Source: Pteria penguin (taxonomy: Eukaryota; Mollusca; Bivalvia; Pterioida; Pteriidae). Taken from it: a stretch of DNA of 64,000 nucleotides. Below the pieces are notes generated by a model. That model had not been told where the DNA came from. It did not search any database and saw only the letters and a program-made list of their open reading frames with translations. This document shows, in pieces, positions 52,381 to 64,000 of this stretch. Position 1 is the stretch's first letter, and every line of letters starts with the position of its first letter. A program made the position numbers and the translations under genes. The stretch spans positions 620,001 to 684,000 of the forward strand of contig CM068590.1 in assembly GCA_035048485.1 (NCBI GenBank), read 5' to 3'.

Positions 52381-54240
52381 CTTGCTTGGACAGAATGTCT
52401 GGAAAGCTATTACCATACGCCCGCTGTCGGCATTTTAGCTTGCTTGGACAGAATATCTGGAGAGCTATTACCATACGCCCGCTGTCGGCATTTTAGCTTG
52501 CTTGGACAGAATATCTGGAGAGCCATTGTCGTTCATTCGCTATCGGCGCTTTAGCTTGCTTGGACAATATGTCTGGAAAGCTTTTGTCGTACGCCCGCTG
52601 TCGGCGTTTTAGCTTGCCTGAACAGAATATCTGGAGAGCTATTTTCGTACATACGGTGTCGGCGTTTTAGCTTGCTTGGACAGAATGTTTGGAAAGCTAT
52701 TACCATACGCCCGCTGTCGGCATTTTAGCTTGCTTGGACAGAATATCTGGAGAGCTATTGTCGTACGCCGCTATCGGCGCTTTAGCTTGCCTCGACAATA
52801 TGTCTGGAAAGCTTTTGTCGTACGTCCGCTGTCGGCGTTTTAGCTTGCCTGAACAGAATATCTGGAGAGCTATTTTCGTACATACGGTGTCGGCGTTTTA
52901 GCTTGCTTGGACAGAATGTCTGGAGAGCTATTACCATACACCCGCTGTCGGCGTTTTAGCTTGCTTGGACAGAATATCTGGAGAGCTATTTTCGTACATA
53001 CGGTGTCGGCGTTTTAGCTTGCCTGAACAGAATATCTGGAGAACTATTTTTGTACATACGGTGTCGGCGTTTTAGCTTGCTTGAACAGAATGTCTGGAAA
53101 GCTATTACCATACGCCCGCTGTCGGCATTTTAGCTTGCTTGGACAGAATATCTGGAGAGCTATTGTCGTACGCCCGCTATCGGCGCTTTAGCTTGCCTGG
53201 ACAATATGTCTGGAAAGCTTTTGTCGTACGCCCGCTGTCGGCGTTTTAGCTTGCATGAACAGAATATCTGGAGAGCTAATTTCGTACATACGGTGTCGGC
53301 GTTTTAGCTTGCTTGGACAGAATGTCTGGAAAGCTATTACCATACGCCCGCTGTCGGCATTTTAGCTTGCTTGGACAGAATATCTGGAGAGATATTGACG
53401 TACGCCCGCTATCGGCGCTTTACCGGTAGCTTGCCTGGACAATATGTCTGGAAAGCTTTTGTCGTACGCCCGCTGTCGGTTTTAGCTTGCCTGAACAGAA
53501 TATCTGGAGAGCTATTTTCGTACATACGGTGTCGGCGTTTTAGCTTGGCTGGGCAGAATATCTGGAGAGCTATTACCATACACCCGCTGTCGGCGTTTTA
53601 GCTTGCTTGGACAGAATATCTGGAGAGCTATTGTCGTACGCCCGCTATCGGCGCTTTAGCTTGCCTGGAAAATATGTCTGGAAAGCTTTTGTCGTACGCC
53701 CGCTGTCGGCGTTTTAGCTTGCCTGAACAGAATATCTGAAGAGCTATTTTCGTACATACGGTGTCGGCGTTTTAGCTTGGCTGGGCAGAATATCTGGAGA
53801 GCTATTACCATACGCCCACTATCGGCGCGTTAGCTTGCCTGGACAGAATGTCTGGAGAGCTATTTTCGTACATCCCGCGTCAGTGTTTTAGCTTGTCTGG
53901 ACAGAATATCTGGAGAGCTATTTTCGTACATCCGGTGTCGGCGCTTCAGCTTGCCTGGACAGAATGTCTGGAGAATTATTGACGTACACCCGCTGTCAGT
54001 GTTCTAGCTTGCCTGGACAGAATGTCTGGAGAACTATTGTCGTACACCCGCTGTCAGTGTTCTAGCTTGCCTGGACAGAATGTCTGGAAAGCTATTGTTG
54101 TACACACACTGTCGGCGTTTAAGCTTGCTTGGACAGTATATCTAGATAGCTATTGCCATACACCTGCTGTCGGCGTTTTGGCTTGCCTGAACAGAATATC
54201 TGGAGAACTACTGTCGTACACCCGCTATCGGTATTTTAGA
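52381..54240. repeat. 58-bp minisatellite, about 32 copies, with a four-unit higher-order pattern
   Basis: Unit type CTTGGACAGAATATCTGGAG, AGCTATT, CGTACGCCCGCTGTCGGCG, TTTTAG. Four variants recur in order: A (ACCATACGCCC...GGCATT), B (GTCGTACGCCCGCTATCGG), C (AATATGTCTGGAAAGCTTTT) and D (TTTCGTACATACGGTGTCGG). ABCD runs occur several times (232-bp period). The right third is more diverged. Confidence 0.93.
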
Positions 54241-55870
54241 CTGAAAACCTAAAATATCAAATATCCGAAATCGTTTTTCCATTTCAGAATTTTAGATTGA
54301 AGTATATTTACATTCGCCCTCGGACCAAATCTTAACGACACCTGCTCTGAATCTGAATGTATAGCATGGCAGTTTAATTAATTGTGGCTTTACTGATCAA
54401 GACACTCTTCTGGTCGACCAGTAGATCTCTTGTAATACCCCGCTTTCTGTCTGTCTGTCATCAATTACTTGTAACACTAACCGTAACTGTATATGGACTG
54501 TTAATCATAGAATCTTAGGTCTCAACTTATTGGCCCTACTCTAGGGTCTAGTTGTCTTCTACTTTCTAGTCTAGACTCTAGTCTCTACTTTGCCTTCAAT
54601 GTGTTTGCCACATTTGCCAGCTACATGTATACTCCAATACATTTATCATCAGTCGAATAATATCTTCGCACTCGTCTAATGAGGACATAATGAACGACTG
54701 AAATTGTAAGTGAGTCTGATCACTCGAATGCTTTGAATGATATTACGAGATTTTGGAACTTTGAACATAAAAATGTTAAAAACCACAAAATCAAAAAACC
54801 TGAGACGATATTTGATTTTTAATATTTTGAACTTTTGGCCAAAAATAAAAAAAATCTAAACTCTCAATTCGATTTTCGAAATTTGATATTTTAGATTTTT
54901 AATCAGAAATCTAAAATTTAAAAAAAGATTTCAAAAACGATATTTTATATTTAGTATTTTAGATTTCAAGTCACAAATCTAAAATTTTTAAAATTGAAAA
55001 ATATTTGATATTTTATCTTTATAGTTTAAAATTTATGAATTTTGAATTGTTATCCTTCATTACACGGATCCATTCTGCGAAAGACTTTTTAAAATCTTGT
55101 TTTCTTTCGTGATGTGATGAGTTGAATGATATCAATATCTGTTGCGCTGAACTCAGGAAAACTTAGAATTTATGAAGTAGCTCAGTTCAAATCCAGCTTG
55201 CAGCAAGTTGAATGTTTGCTCGTGTACCTGTCGACGTTTATTACCAGGGACTGACACCTTAACTCTTAAGGTGAATAAGTTTTAATGTTTTCAAATGCTT
55301 TTCCATATTGCTAAATAATTAAATTACAATAATGATATAATTAATCTACAATATTGACATAACTAAACTACAATATTGAAATAATTAAACTACAATATTG
55401 ACATAATTTAACTACAATATTGACATAACTAAGGTACAATATCAACATAATTAATTTTCAATACTGACATAATTAACTACAATACGGTACTGATAGTTGC
55501 ATAGATAGGCAAAGTCTTATATAGTGCCCATACTTCCCTGTGTCAACAATAACAGAGATGATATGACGGAACTGTACAATTAGAAATAAGCGAAATCGAC
55601 AGAGGCAATAGATAACAAACAATGTTTCTGGCAAACAAGCAATACATATGAGGCATTTGATTTTGCATCTGGGTTAGATATTCATATTACATTGATTTGT
55701 TTTTAAAAATTTTGTATGCTGTATTTTACAGATCCATTTCTAAATCGGAAATAGAGTCATAGAGGGATAATGATAAATTTCATTGACAGTCATCATCAAA
55801 AGAAATCCAGCCATTTAGTCTAGAGAGGACAAATAAGGCAATGTCCTTTTGTGTATGTAAAGACATGTAT
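54241..55870. other. No gene; simple AT repeats
   Basis: 54780-55045 is built from AAATCTAAAATTTTTAAAAT-like words. 55310-55490 has about eight copies of a ~22-bp unit (ACTACAATATTGACATAATTAA). Nothing coding. Confidence 0.6.
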
Positions 55871-55877
55871 TTCATAG

Positions 55878-55936
55878 AAGTATGTGAGGAGTTTGAAAGT
55901 ATCAGGCCAGAACAGTATGTGTGTGACGGATGACTT
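55878..55936 (+). repeat. Exon-like recurring motif, copy 1
   Basis: GTATGTGAGGAGTTTGAAAG, then TATCAGGCCAGAACAGTATG. Read in one frame it gives VCEEFESIRPEQYVCDG then a stop. Related copies lie at about 56770, 58758, 60250, 60781, 61748, 62386 and 63352. Confidence 0.7.
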
Positions 55937-56168
55937 GTCAGATGAAAATCACTGATTTTATCACATGGTATACATTATATGAAGGCGGGTGTGGCCGACC
56001 AGCAGGAGATGCTTGCTCCTCTTTGTCACGTGATCACACCTCTGGTTCTTCCAGGAGTCTATGATTCCTCATATTTCTCTATTTTATTGTTATAGATATT
56101 CTTATTTGATTGCTGTTGTTCCGTATTTCAGTTTTATTTGTTACATAAGTTTAAAACCTTTCATCATA

Positions 56169-56223
56169 ATGTTTCCTATGTATATACTCACATTCCTTTT
56201 GCTAATTTCGACAGATACATACG
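56169..56223 (+). CDS. Candidate signal-peptide exon
   Basis: ATG then MFPMYILTFLLLISTDTY, ending in phase 1 at TACG|GTAAGA. The hydrophobic core and phase-1 donor are typical of first exons of secreted or cell-surface proteins. A possible next exon begins at 56644 (AATATAG|AACTACGTTTTGG, giving ELRFGGRHKTIL and stop), which would make only a ~30-residue product. No larger protein could be assembled. Confidence 0.4.
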
Positions 56224-56904
56224 GTAAGAAGATCACACTATAAATGTTCATCACTGGAGAAAATCCGCGGGGTTGAAAAAAATATGAAACAATGATTTCA
56301 AGTCTAGACGTGTGTTTTATAGGCAAGCAATTTTTCTCTCAAAATAGATATCAAGGAGCTGCTTATTTTCAATTTACAGTGACGTCATGGTTGGCTTTAA
56401 TGGTCAGTAAATATTTTCTGTCCCGTGTCACGGTAGTCATGGTGCGTAAATGATCCCTTCCTGCCTCGGGATTGTTTGTTACAAAGGTATAGATTTCTGT
56501 GCAATATATCAGGCACATGCCATCACCATATACATATACAATATAATTGAGTACCGTAAAATAATCAATCAATGTATATGGTTTTATTTGTTATTTGTTG
56601 TTACTTACATCATATATTTCTATTTTGGTTTTTCTCAATATAGAACTACGTTTTGGGGGAAGACACAAGACCATACTATAAATTCCAAAACGAAAAAGTC
56701 ATCCGTTGTAAGGGAACAACCACAAAAATATAAGAGAACCTCATTTTCGTTATGTGTAGATTATGATATATTCAAGTCTGTGATAAGTGTGAAAAGCTCA
56801 GGCCAGAGGCATATGTGTGAGACGTATGGATGTATTATGGTCAGTCATATGTATCAATATATAATTTCATAAATTGAGAACATTCATTGTTAAATTAACT
56901 ATTT

Positions 56905-57315
56905 ATCTTGCATTCTGTACTATCGTCTGCACATGATTTGATACAGTTTATCTTGCATTCTGTACTATCGTCTATACATGATTTGATACAGTTTATCTTG
57001 CATTCTGTATTATCGTCTGTACATGATTTGATACAGTTTATCTTGCATTCTGTACTATCGTCTGTACATGATTTGATACAGTTTATCTTGCATTCTGTAC
57101 TATCGTCTGTACATGATTTGATACAGTTTATCTTGCATTCTGTACTATCGTCTGCACATGATTTGATACAGTTTATCTTGCATTCTGTACTATCGTCTGT
57201 ACATGATTTGATACAGTTTATCTTGCATTCTGTACTATCGTCTGTACATGATTTGATACAGTTTATCTTGCATTCTGTACTATCGTCTGCACATGATTTG
57301 ATACAGTTTATCTAT
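56905..57315. repeat. 45-bp tandem repeat, nine copies
   Basis: Unit TTATCTTGCATTCTGTACTA then TCGTCTGTACATGATTTGAT and ACAGT. It is nearly perfect; variants are GCACATG, ATACATG and TATTATC. The multiple of three yields a repeated 15-residue frame (LHSVLSSVHDLIQFI), but there is no evidence it is translated. Confidence 0.93.
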
Positions 57316-58740
57316 TAGCAGATGGAGACACCAGAAAAAAAACCCCAAAACTCACGAGAATAGAAGAACAATTAGGTAAGTACAACAGGTAATGGCGTGT
57401 GATTAATCTCATTCTCATGACTTAACCGTATGATACTGCTGATAAAGCCTGTAAAAGATCATCCTGACGAGATGAATAGATAGATAGATATATAGATAGA
57501 TAGACAGATTATTGTTTTACGTCATACCAAGATAATTTCACATATATGGTGACGGCGTCTGCCTAATGCATTGCATAGAAATTTCTATCTTTGCAACGGA
57601 CCCACCCGTAGCAGTGAGGGATCTTTTACGTGCCACGCCTACCGTGATGCGGGACCTCGATTTTCACTGTTTCATCCTAGACAGAACGGCTACAAGATGA
57701 ATATAGAAAACGGCTGATATTGACACTTGGTACACGAATATATGCACAACCACTGTAATTGCCCGAGATAAAGCTTTCAATGTCGCTTATTTCTGTATCA
57801 ATAACATTGATCGATGACGTCATAACGCCCATATTTGATCCACTTTTCAGTACAGAAAGCTATGTTTGGCAGACTTGATTGTTATGCTAATGCGTCATAA
57901 AAGAAATGTTCGACATGTCCAACCTTGTGTGACGTCAAAGTCGTATTTTGCGCTAAAGTGCTTGACATTCGACGAAAGTATGTCATTCTGGATAAACGTT
58001 CGTTGTCATGGGACACCAGCTGTTTCCTTTAATGTATAACTTTCCTCCGAAATGATTTACTGATGCGTTTTATAAATAGAAAAATGGAAGTTTCCAGTAT
58101 GATATTTTGGCGTTAAAAGCGCATACATATATAAAGATAAGTATCTTATTTTGTGATTTCATGCAGGAATGAATAACTATGGTTGATGAAGTCTGTAAAA
58201 GACAATCCTGACTAGAGGATATAGTAGACGATTGATATTGACACTTAATACACGATGAGCAATTCTTATAGAGCTTTCTTCTCAACGGTACAAAAGATAA
58301 GTGCATGTCATAATATATAATTGTATATTATATTATGTTATTAAATCCGCATAATAAAGTATGCGAGTACTGGAAATCTCAGGCAATAATAAATAAATTT
58401 GTTGTATGTATGTTTGCATTTAAATTTTTTTTCCAAAAAACACAAGTATGGTCTAAAGTCAAATAAATTTTAGCGCCTCTTTTTGTTTATGTTTTTCTAT
58501 TTTTGAGCGAATACGTTACAGGTTATTCAATGAAAATCAAATGGAAGACAGCAGTTGCCATAAAAGGAAAGCATCCGTTCTTCCTTTCCTATATTAATCA
58601 GCAATGAAAGGTGATATATCTAAAGAAAATAACAGATACAATATGACGATAGATGATAGAGTATAATCTTCAATCGATCTGCAATCTTCGTGCAGTCATA
58701 CATTCACAACGGGAATACAAATAAAAAAATTCCGTTTTCC
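57316..58740. other. No gene; SINE fragment at 57565-57660
   Basis: A GATA-rich tract lies at 57474-57510. 57565-57660 (CACCCGTAGCAGTGAGGGAT...GTGCCACGCCTACCGTGATG) matches the body of SINE-type sequences also seen near 38945 and 56425. The rest is unassigned. Confidence 0.5.
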
Positions 58741-59084
58741 TATATATCATTGCTATTTCAAGTATGTGAGGAGTTTTGAATATATCAGGCCAGATTAGTA
58801 TGTGTGTGATGTGTGATCTTGTAAAATAATATCGGACAACCAATACAATCTAAAACTTACTGCAAAATATTGCTTCAGTTGATAATTCTATCATCGTCTT
58901 CTTTCACATAGCTCTATTTACTTACTTGGTTTTCATTGTATTTGCAGAGTTATCTACAATATACCTGTGGAAGGGGAAAGGCAATACAAGGAATGATAAT
59001 CACTAGAGACAACGGCACTCAACATCAGTGTCTTATCGTGTTGACTTCTGTCATACAGCTGAGTCAGATGTTTTTATCTTTCAC

Positions 59085-59640
59085 TTCAATAACAGTGTAA
59101 CAGGGAAGTGTTCAATAACAGTGTAACAGGGAAGTGTTCAATAACAGTGTAACAGGGAAGTGTTCAATAACAGTGTAACAGGGAAGTGTTCAATAACAGT
59201 GTAACAGGGAAGTCTTCAATAACAGTGTAACAGGGAAGTCTTCAATAACAGTGTAACAGGGAAGTCTTCAATAACAGTGTAACAGGGAAGTCTTCAATAA
59301 CAGTATAACAGGGAAGTCTTCAATAACAGTGCAACAGGAAAGTATTTAATAACAGTGTAACAGGGAAGTGTTCAATGACAGTGTAAGAGGGGGGAAGTCT
59401 TCAATAACAGCATAACAGGGAAGTCTTCAATAACAGTATAACAGGGAAGTCTTCAATAACAGTGTAACAGGGAAATATTCAAAAACAGTGTAACAGGGAG
59501 GTCTTCAATAACAGTGTAACAGGGAAGTCTTCAATAACAGTGTAACAGGAAAGTATTTAATAACAGTGTAACAGGGAAGTGTTCAATAACAGTGTAACAG
59601 GGAAGTCTTCAATAACAATGTAACAGTGAAGTCTTCAATA
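59085..59640. repeat. 26-bp minisatellite, about 21 copies
   Basis: Unit TTCAATAACAGTGTAACAGG then GAAGTG or GAAGTC. U2 and U3 hold a single related copy at the same place (CTTCAATAACAGGGTAACGG at about 61110 and 62713), which looks like the unexpanded state. Confidence 0.93.
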
Positions 59641-60496
59641 ATAATATACATATTGCAGTTTCCTTGCGAAACTCATTTTTCATCTTTCATTAGGGCTCCA
59701 AATCAAGATGCCGGTGCCCCGTTTTAAGTCATTGTTCGTTCATCCGTGCATCTGTGGGTTTGTCTTCAATTTTTCTGTAAATAACTTACGTTTATTCTTT
59801 GACAGAATTCTTTCAAATATTTAGTATAAAGACTCCTCATATGTAGTTGAACATGTCGTTGCTGTTTCACAATATTTTTCAATGGTTGGGACCTTTAAGA
59901 TGTACTCAGTTCCAGTTTGTTCCTCGGTATCAAAGATGTACTCTTCAAGAAATGCCAGCATCGGCTTAAGCAAGTGAGTCTCAACCGTTTCAGGTTTGTT
60001 GTTATATATTCATTTCTATACAGTTTTTTCGCCGATATTTACAGACACATTATGTGAATGGACAAGCTACGTAACAATAACCATGATAACTTTGTTATTA
60101 ACTGCAGCCAGTGAAGTGTGTCAAAGCCAACATTGAGGAGATGAATATAGAAGACATCCGATAACACTAGATTAGCAATCCTTCTAGAAATATTTATTAA
60201 TGGGATAACCTTTATATATAGACAAGGTCATATCATATTGTTTAGAATATTCATATATAGATGTATGCAAGGACTTGCAAAGCGCAGGCCAGAGTAGTAT
60301 GTACATGTATGTGTGGTGTGAATGAGTGAAGAAGGTTTGAAAAAAGGGAAATTTGTACACTTCATTTTGTTTGTAGTTTATGTATGTGTATGTCCATGGT
60401 GATTTGTGCCATACCGCTTTATTAGATGTCCTCGTTATTGTTATGCAGTTTGGTAAGATGTATTCTGTTTTCTCTTTTCTGTCTCCAATTTTATAG

Positions 60497-60558
60497 ATTT
60501 GTCAATTGTTGAACGAGCGAAGCATCTTGATGAAGATCCCAGCAGACAACATTCCTGA
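60497..60558 (+). CDS. Candidate terminal coding exon in U1
   Basis: CCAATTTTATAG is followed by two bases completing a codon, then LSIVERAKHLDEDPSRQHS and TGA at 60556-60558. Equivalents at 62340 and 63944 keep the acceptor (ATATTTACAG) and a related start (QSIVEQHA). No upstream exons could be joined, so this may be a gene relic or chance. Confidence 0.25.
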
Positions 60559-60764
60559 ATAGAAGAAATGCTACTGCTTTATAAGTTATATATCCATTAG
60601 CAGTCAAATATAACAAAACCCGAGACAAACAATGCAATGCAACCATACAAAAGACAATTGTCACCGAAGACAATTGGTGATGAATTACCTTTAATATTAG
60701 TGAAATCTTCCTACAGTCATTCGCTCTCAAGGAAATTTCCAAATACAAATAAGGAAATGTTGTT

Positions 60765-62365
60765 TTCTATATATTATTCACAGGTGTGTGAGAAGTTTGA
60801 AAATGTCAGGCCACCCTAGTATGTATGTGTTGTGGTGATTATGAAAAATAATATTGGAAAACCAATATAGTCTAAACATCATTGTACAGTTTGTATATAT
60901 TAAGGTTAATGACTTTATCATCATCTTTCTTCACATAACAATGTTTTTTACTTGCTTTTCTTGGTATTTGCAGAGCTATCTATATCAATGGAATGAGGAA
61001 AGGTAATACAATGAATGATCATTGCTGAAAACAACATCACTCAATAACAATGGTTTTTCGTAGTTATTCCTGTCATACGACTGAGTGAGATGCTTTTAAC
61101 ATTTCCTCTTCAATAACAGGGTAACGGCGAAGTCATCAATATTTATATTCATGTTTCATTAGGTTCCACATCGAGATGTTGGTGCCCCATTTGCAATCCA
61201 TTTCGTCCGTGCATCTGTCTGTCTGTCTTCAAATTTTGTGTAAGTAGCTTCCCTTAATCTTTTGACAGATTTCTTATATATATGCAGGATGATGACTCAT
61301 GATATGTATTTGAACATATCTTCGCTTTATTATTATTATTATTTTCCTTTTTGTTTTTTATTTGACCTTATTTTCAGAGTTTGAGCCCTTTAGGATGTAT
61401 TGAATTTGAACATTTTACCTGGCTATAATTATGTTTTCTTCAGGAGACGCCAACATTGGCTTAAGCAAGCGGCTCTTTATATTCTGATTTCTGCACAAAT
61501 GTTTCCCTTACATTTGCAGACCAAATTATAAGAAAGTGGATAGGCAACAAATGGACAAGGCATAGTGAGAAGTAATGACTTCTGATAACACGAACAATGA
61601 TATCAGTGTCATTTACTGCAGCTAATAAAATTGGTAGTAGCCAACATTGAGGAGATTAGATCAGAAATCCAACTACATTTATCCATCCAAAAGATGACCT
61701 CTATATACAAAATAAGGAAATATCATATTGTTGATAAATTACGTATATAAATGTATGCAAGAACTTGGAAATCTCAGGGCAAGGTTGAATTCATGTGTAG
61801 TGTGAACGTTTGAAGAAATGGATGATGGATAAATCCAAACCATAAGTCTAAAAATAATGAAACCAGAGGACATACAAAATCAGTGAAAATGAAAAACAAG
61901 TGGAAAATAACAAAATATGTCTACTTGAAGAGCATATGTGAACCCCTGTGATGAAGTGAGATCAGGTTCCCGGGGAGAGTGAGCATCTCCTGCTTGCTAG
62001 CAACATCCGTCACATATACCCAGTAGAAAGAGTCAAATCGTGTAAATTCCATATCTATTTATATACGGAGAAGTCAAAGTAGGTAACCTTCTAGTATAGA
62101 AGGTGTCAAATCTGTGTAAAATGATCGGAATCGGTCTCAGTCCAGAATATCATTTAAAAGTTTGGATAACAAGATATCATATGGAGTAATAAGAGTCTCG
62201 TAACGACCGTAGAACTTCCTCAGTGACGTTGCTAGTCTAGCACATATATAACCCTGGTTGAGCAGCTTAACTGTTTAAAAAAAGAAAATGCAAATATGCT
62301 GTAATTTGTACATTTCATTTTATTTTGTTTATATTTACAGATCAGTCAATTGTTGAACAACATGC
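60765..62365. repeat. Tandem unit U2 (1,604-bp period)
   Basis: Almost identical to 62366-63974. It contains two exon-like motifs (60781, 61748), acceptor-like TTTGCAG at 60974, and a block at about 61930-62035 (AGGTTCCCGGGGAGAGTGAG, CATCTCCTGCTTGCTAGCAA) related in reverse to 55980-56050. Confidence 0.92.
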
Positions 62366-63974
62366 CTATATATTATTGCTATTCACAGGTGTGTGAGAAG
62401 TTTGAAAATGTCAGGCCACCCTAGTATGTATGTGTTGTGGTGATTATGAAAAATAATATTGGAAAACCAATATAATCTAAACATCATTGTACAGTTTGTA
62501 TATATTAAGATTAATGACTTTATCATCATCTTTCTTCACATAACAATGTTTTTTACTTGCTTTTCTTGGTATTTGCAAAGCTATCTATATCAATGGATTG
62601 AGGAAAGGTAATACAATGAATGATCATTGCTGAAAACAACATCACTCAATAACAATGGTTTTTCGTAGTTATTCCTGTCATACGACTGAGTGAGATGCTT
62701 TTAACATTTCCTCTTCAATAACAGGGTAACGGCGAAGTCATCAATAATTATATTCATGTTTCATTAGGTTCCACATCGAGATGTTGGTGCCCCATTTGCA
62801 ATCCATTTCATCCGTGCATCTGTCTGTCTGTCTTCAAATTTTGTGTAAGTAGCTTCCCTTAATCTTTTGACAGATTTCTTATATATATGCAGGATGATGA
62901 CTCCTGTATGTATTTGAACATATCCTCGCTTTATTATTATTATTATTTTCTTTTTTGTTTTTTATTTGACCTTATTTTCAGAGTTTGAGCCCTTTAGGAT
63001 GTATTGAATTTGAACATTTTACCTGGCTATAATTATGTTTTCTTCAGGAGACGCCAACATTGGCTTAAGCAAGCGGCTCTTTATATTCTGATTTCTGCAC
63101 AAATGTTTCCCTTACATTTGCAGACCAAATTATAAGAAAGTGGATAGGCAACAAATGGACAAGGCATAGTGAGAAGTAATGACTTCTGATAACACGAACA
63201 ATGATATCAGTGTCATTTACTGCAGCTAATAAAATTGGTAGTAGCCAACATTGAGGAGATTAGATCAGAAATCCAACTACATTTATCCATCCAAAAGATG
63301 ACCTCTATATACAAAATAAGGAAATGTCATATTGTTGATAAATTACGTATATAAATGTATGCAAAAACTTGGAAATCTCAGGGCAAGGTTGAATTCATGT
63401 GTATTGTGAACGTTTGAAGAAAAGGATGGTGGATAAATCCAAACCATAAGTCTAAAAATCATGAAACCAGAGGACATACAAAATCAGTGAAAATGAAAAA
63501 CAAGTGGAAAATAACAAAATATGTCTACTTGAAGAGCATATGTGAACCCCTGTGATGAAGTGAGATCAGGTTCCCGGGGAGAGTGAGCATCTCCTGCTTG
63601 CTAGCAACACCCGTCACATATACCCAGTAGAAAGAGTCAAATCATGTAAATTCCATATCTATTTATATACGGAGAAGTCAAAGTAGGTAACCTTCTAGTA
63701 TAGAAGGTGTCAAATCTGTGTAAAATGATCGGAATCGGTCTCAGTCCAGAATATCATTTAAAAGTTTGGATAACGAGATATCATATGGAGTAATAAGAGT
63801 CTCGTAACGACCGTAGAACTTCCTCAGTGACGTTGCTAGTCTAGCACATATATAACCCTGGTTGAGCAGCTTAACTGTTTAAAAAAAGAAAATGCAAATA
63901 TGCTGTAATTTGTACATTTCATTTTATTTTGTTTATATTTACAGATCAGTCAATTGTTGAACAACATGCCTAAA
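62366..63974. repeat. Tandem unit U3, recent duplicate of U2
   Basis: I count roughly 20 single-base or small differences from U2 over 1.6 kb by eye. One difference destroys the acceptor-like TTTGCAG (TTTGCAA at 62578). The junction reads CATGCCTATATATTATTGCT, and the copy ends at CATGCC before new sequence (TAAACAG). Confidence 0.92.
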
Positions 63975-64000
63975 CAGATGATAGGCGACTATGATTTATG

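Larger units (their letters stand above)
58741..60764. repeat. Tandem unit U1 (diverged)
   Basis: Shares with U2 and U3, in the same order: the exon-like motif (58758); TATTTGCAGAG(T/C)TATCTA (58941); an AATAACAGTGTAACAGGG region; TTTCATTAGG(G)(C)TCCA (59684); GCCAGCATCGGCTTAAGCAA (59956); TAACTGCAGC...AGCCAACATTGAGGAGAT (60100); and GTCAATTGTTGAAC (60501). It is longer because one segment has expanded into the 26-bp array. Confidence 0.75.

Overview
This is a eukaryotic, intron-rich, AT-rich and very repeat-rich genomic window, most likely from a mollusc and probably a bivalve. The clues are tRNA-derived SINEs with target-site duplications, dispersed repeats carrying TGACCTTGACCTT-type blocks and GGACGGACGAC tails, abundant minisatellites, and protein sequences of animal type. 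Species cannot be named from the sequence. Most open frames are chance frames in low-complexity DNA; the real genes are split into short exons that I assembled by hand from splice sites, reading phase and remembered family motifs.

Left part (1-22 kb). A window-edge copy of a dispersed repeat (1-624) is followed by the last exon of a Gln/Asn/Arg/Gly-rich, hnRNP-like protein (+, stop at 1520-1522). It runs tail-to-tail into a complete MMAB gene (cob(I)alamin adenosyltransferase; 8 coding exons, minus strand, 2675-13154, 229 aa). MMAB is head-to-head with a complete MVK gene (mevalonate kinase; 9 coding exons, plus strand, 13424-21998, 419 aa). Only 269 bp separate the two start codons, the same bidirectional layout known for the vertebrate MVK/MMAB pair. 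Several introns of these genes hold minisatellites that begin at, or are built from, the neighbouring exon end and splice site, and MVK exon 4 carries an in-frame 36-bp repeat. This is the most unusual feature of the window.

Middle part (22-42 kb). After the MVK 3' region come retroposon remnants, two (TA)n tracts flanking a 151-bp near-perfect palindrome, and a 1.6-kb element with long terminal inverted repeats (26147-27770). Then, on the minus strand, lies a secreted multidomain gene: a signal-peptide exon at 41093-41155, a von Willebrand factor A exon with intact MIDAS (33200-33775), a Thr/Pro-rich mucin-like exon (31918-32598), and two further vWA exons whose metal sites have decayed (30181-30729, 28475-29032). 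The four body exons are all phase 1-1, as expected for shuffled extracellular modules. One exon between the signal peptide and the first vWA exon is missing from my model, and the 3' end is uncertain. The long first intron is full of SINEs and homopolymer tracts.

Right part (42-64 kb). No confident gene. There is a 2.5-kb dispersed element (same family as 1-624), a 43-bp minisatellite of about 52 copies (45226-47464), a 2.4-kb terminal-inverted-repeat element with a SINE inserted in its left arm (47970-50353), trinucleotide arrays, a 58-bp array with a four-unit higher-order pattern (52381-54240), one possible signal-peptide exon (56169-56223), and a series of related 1.6-2 kb tandem units (58740-63974) carrying a recurring exon-like motif. 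The last two units are about 99% identical by eye.
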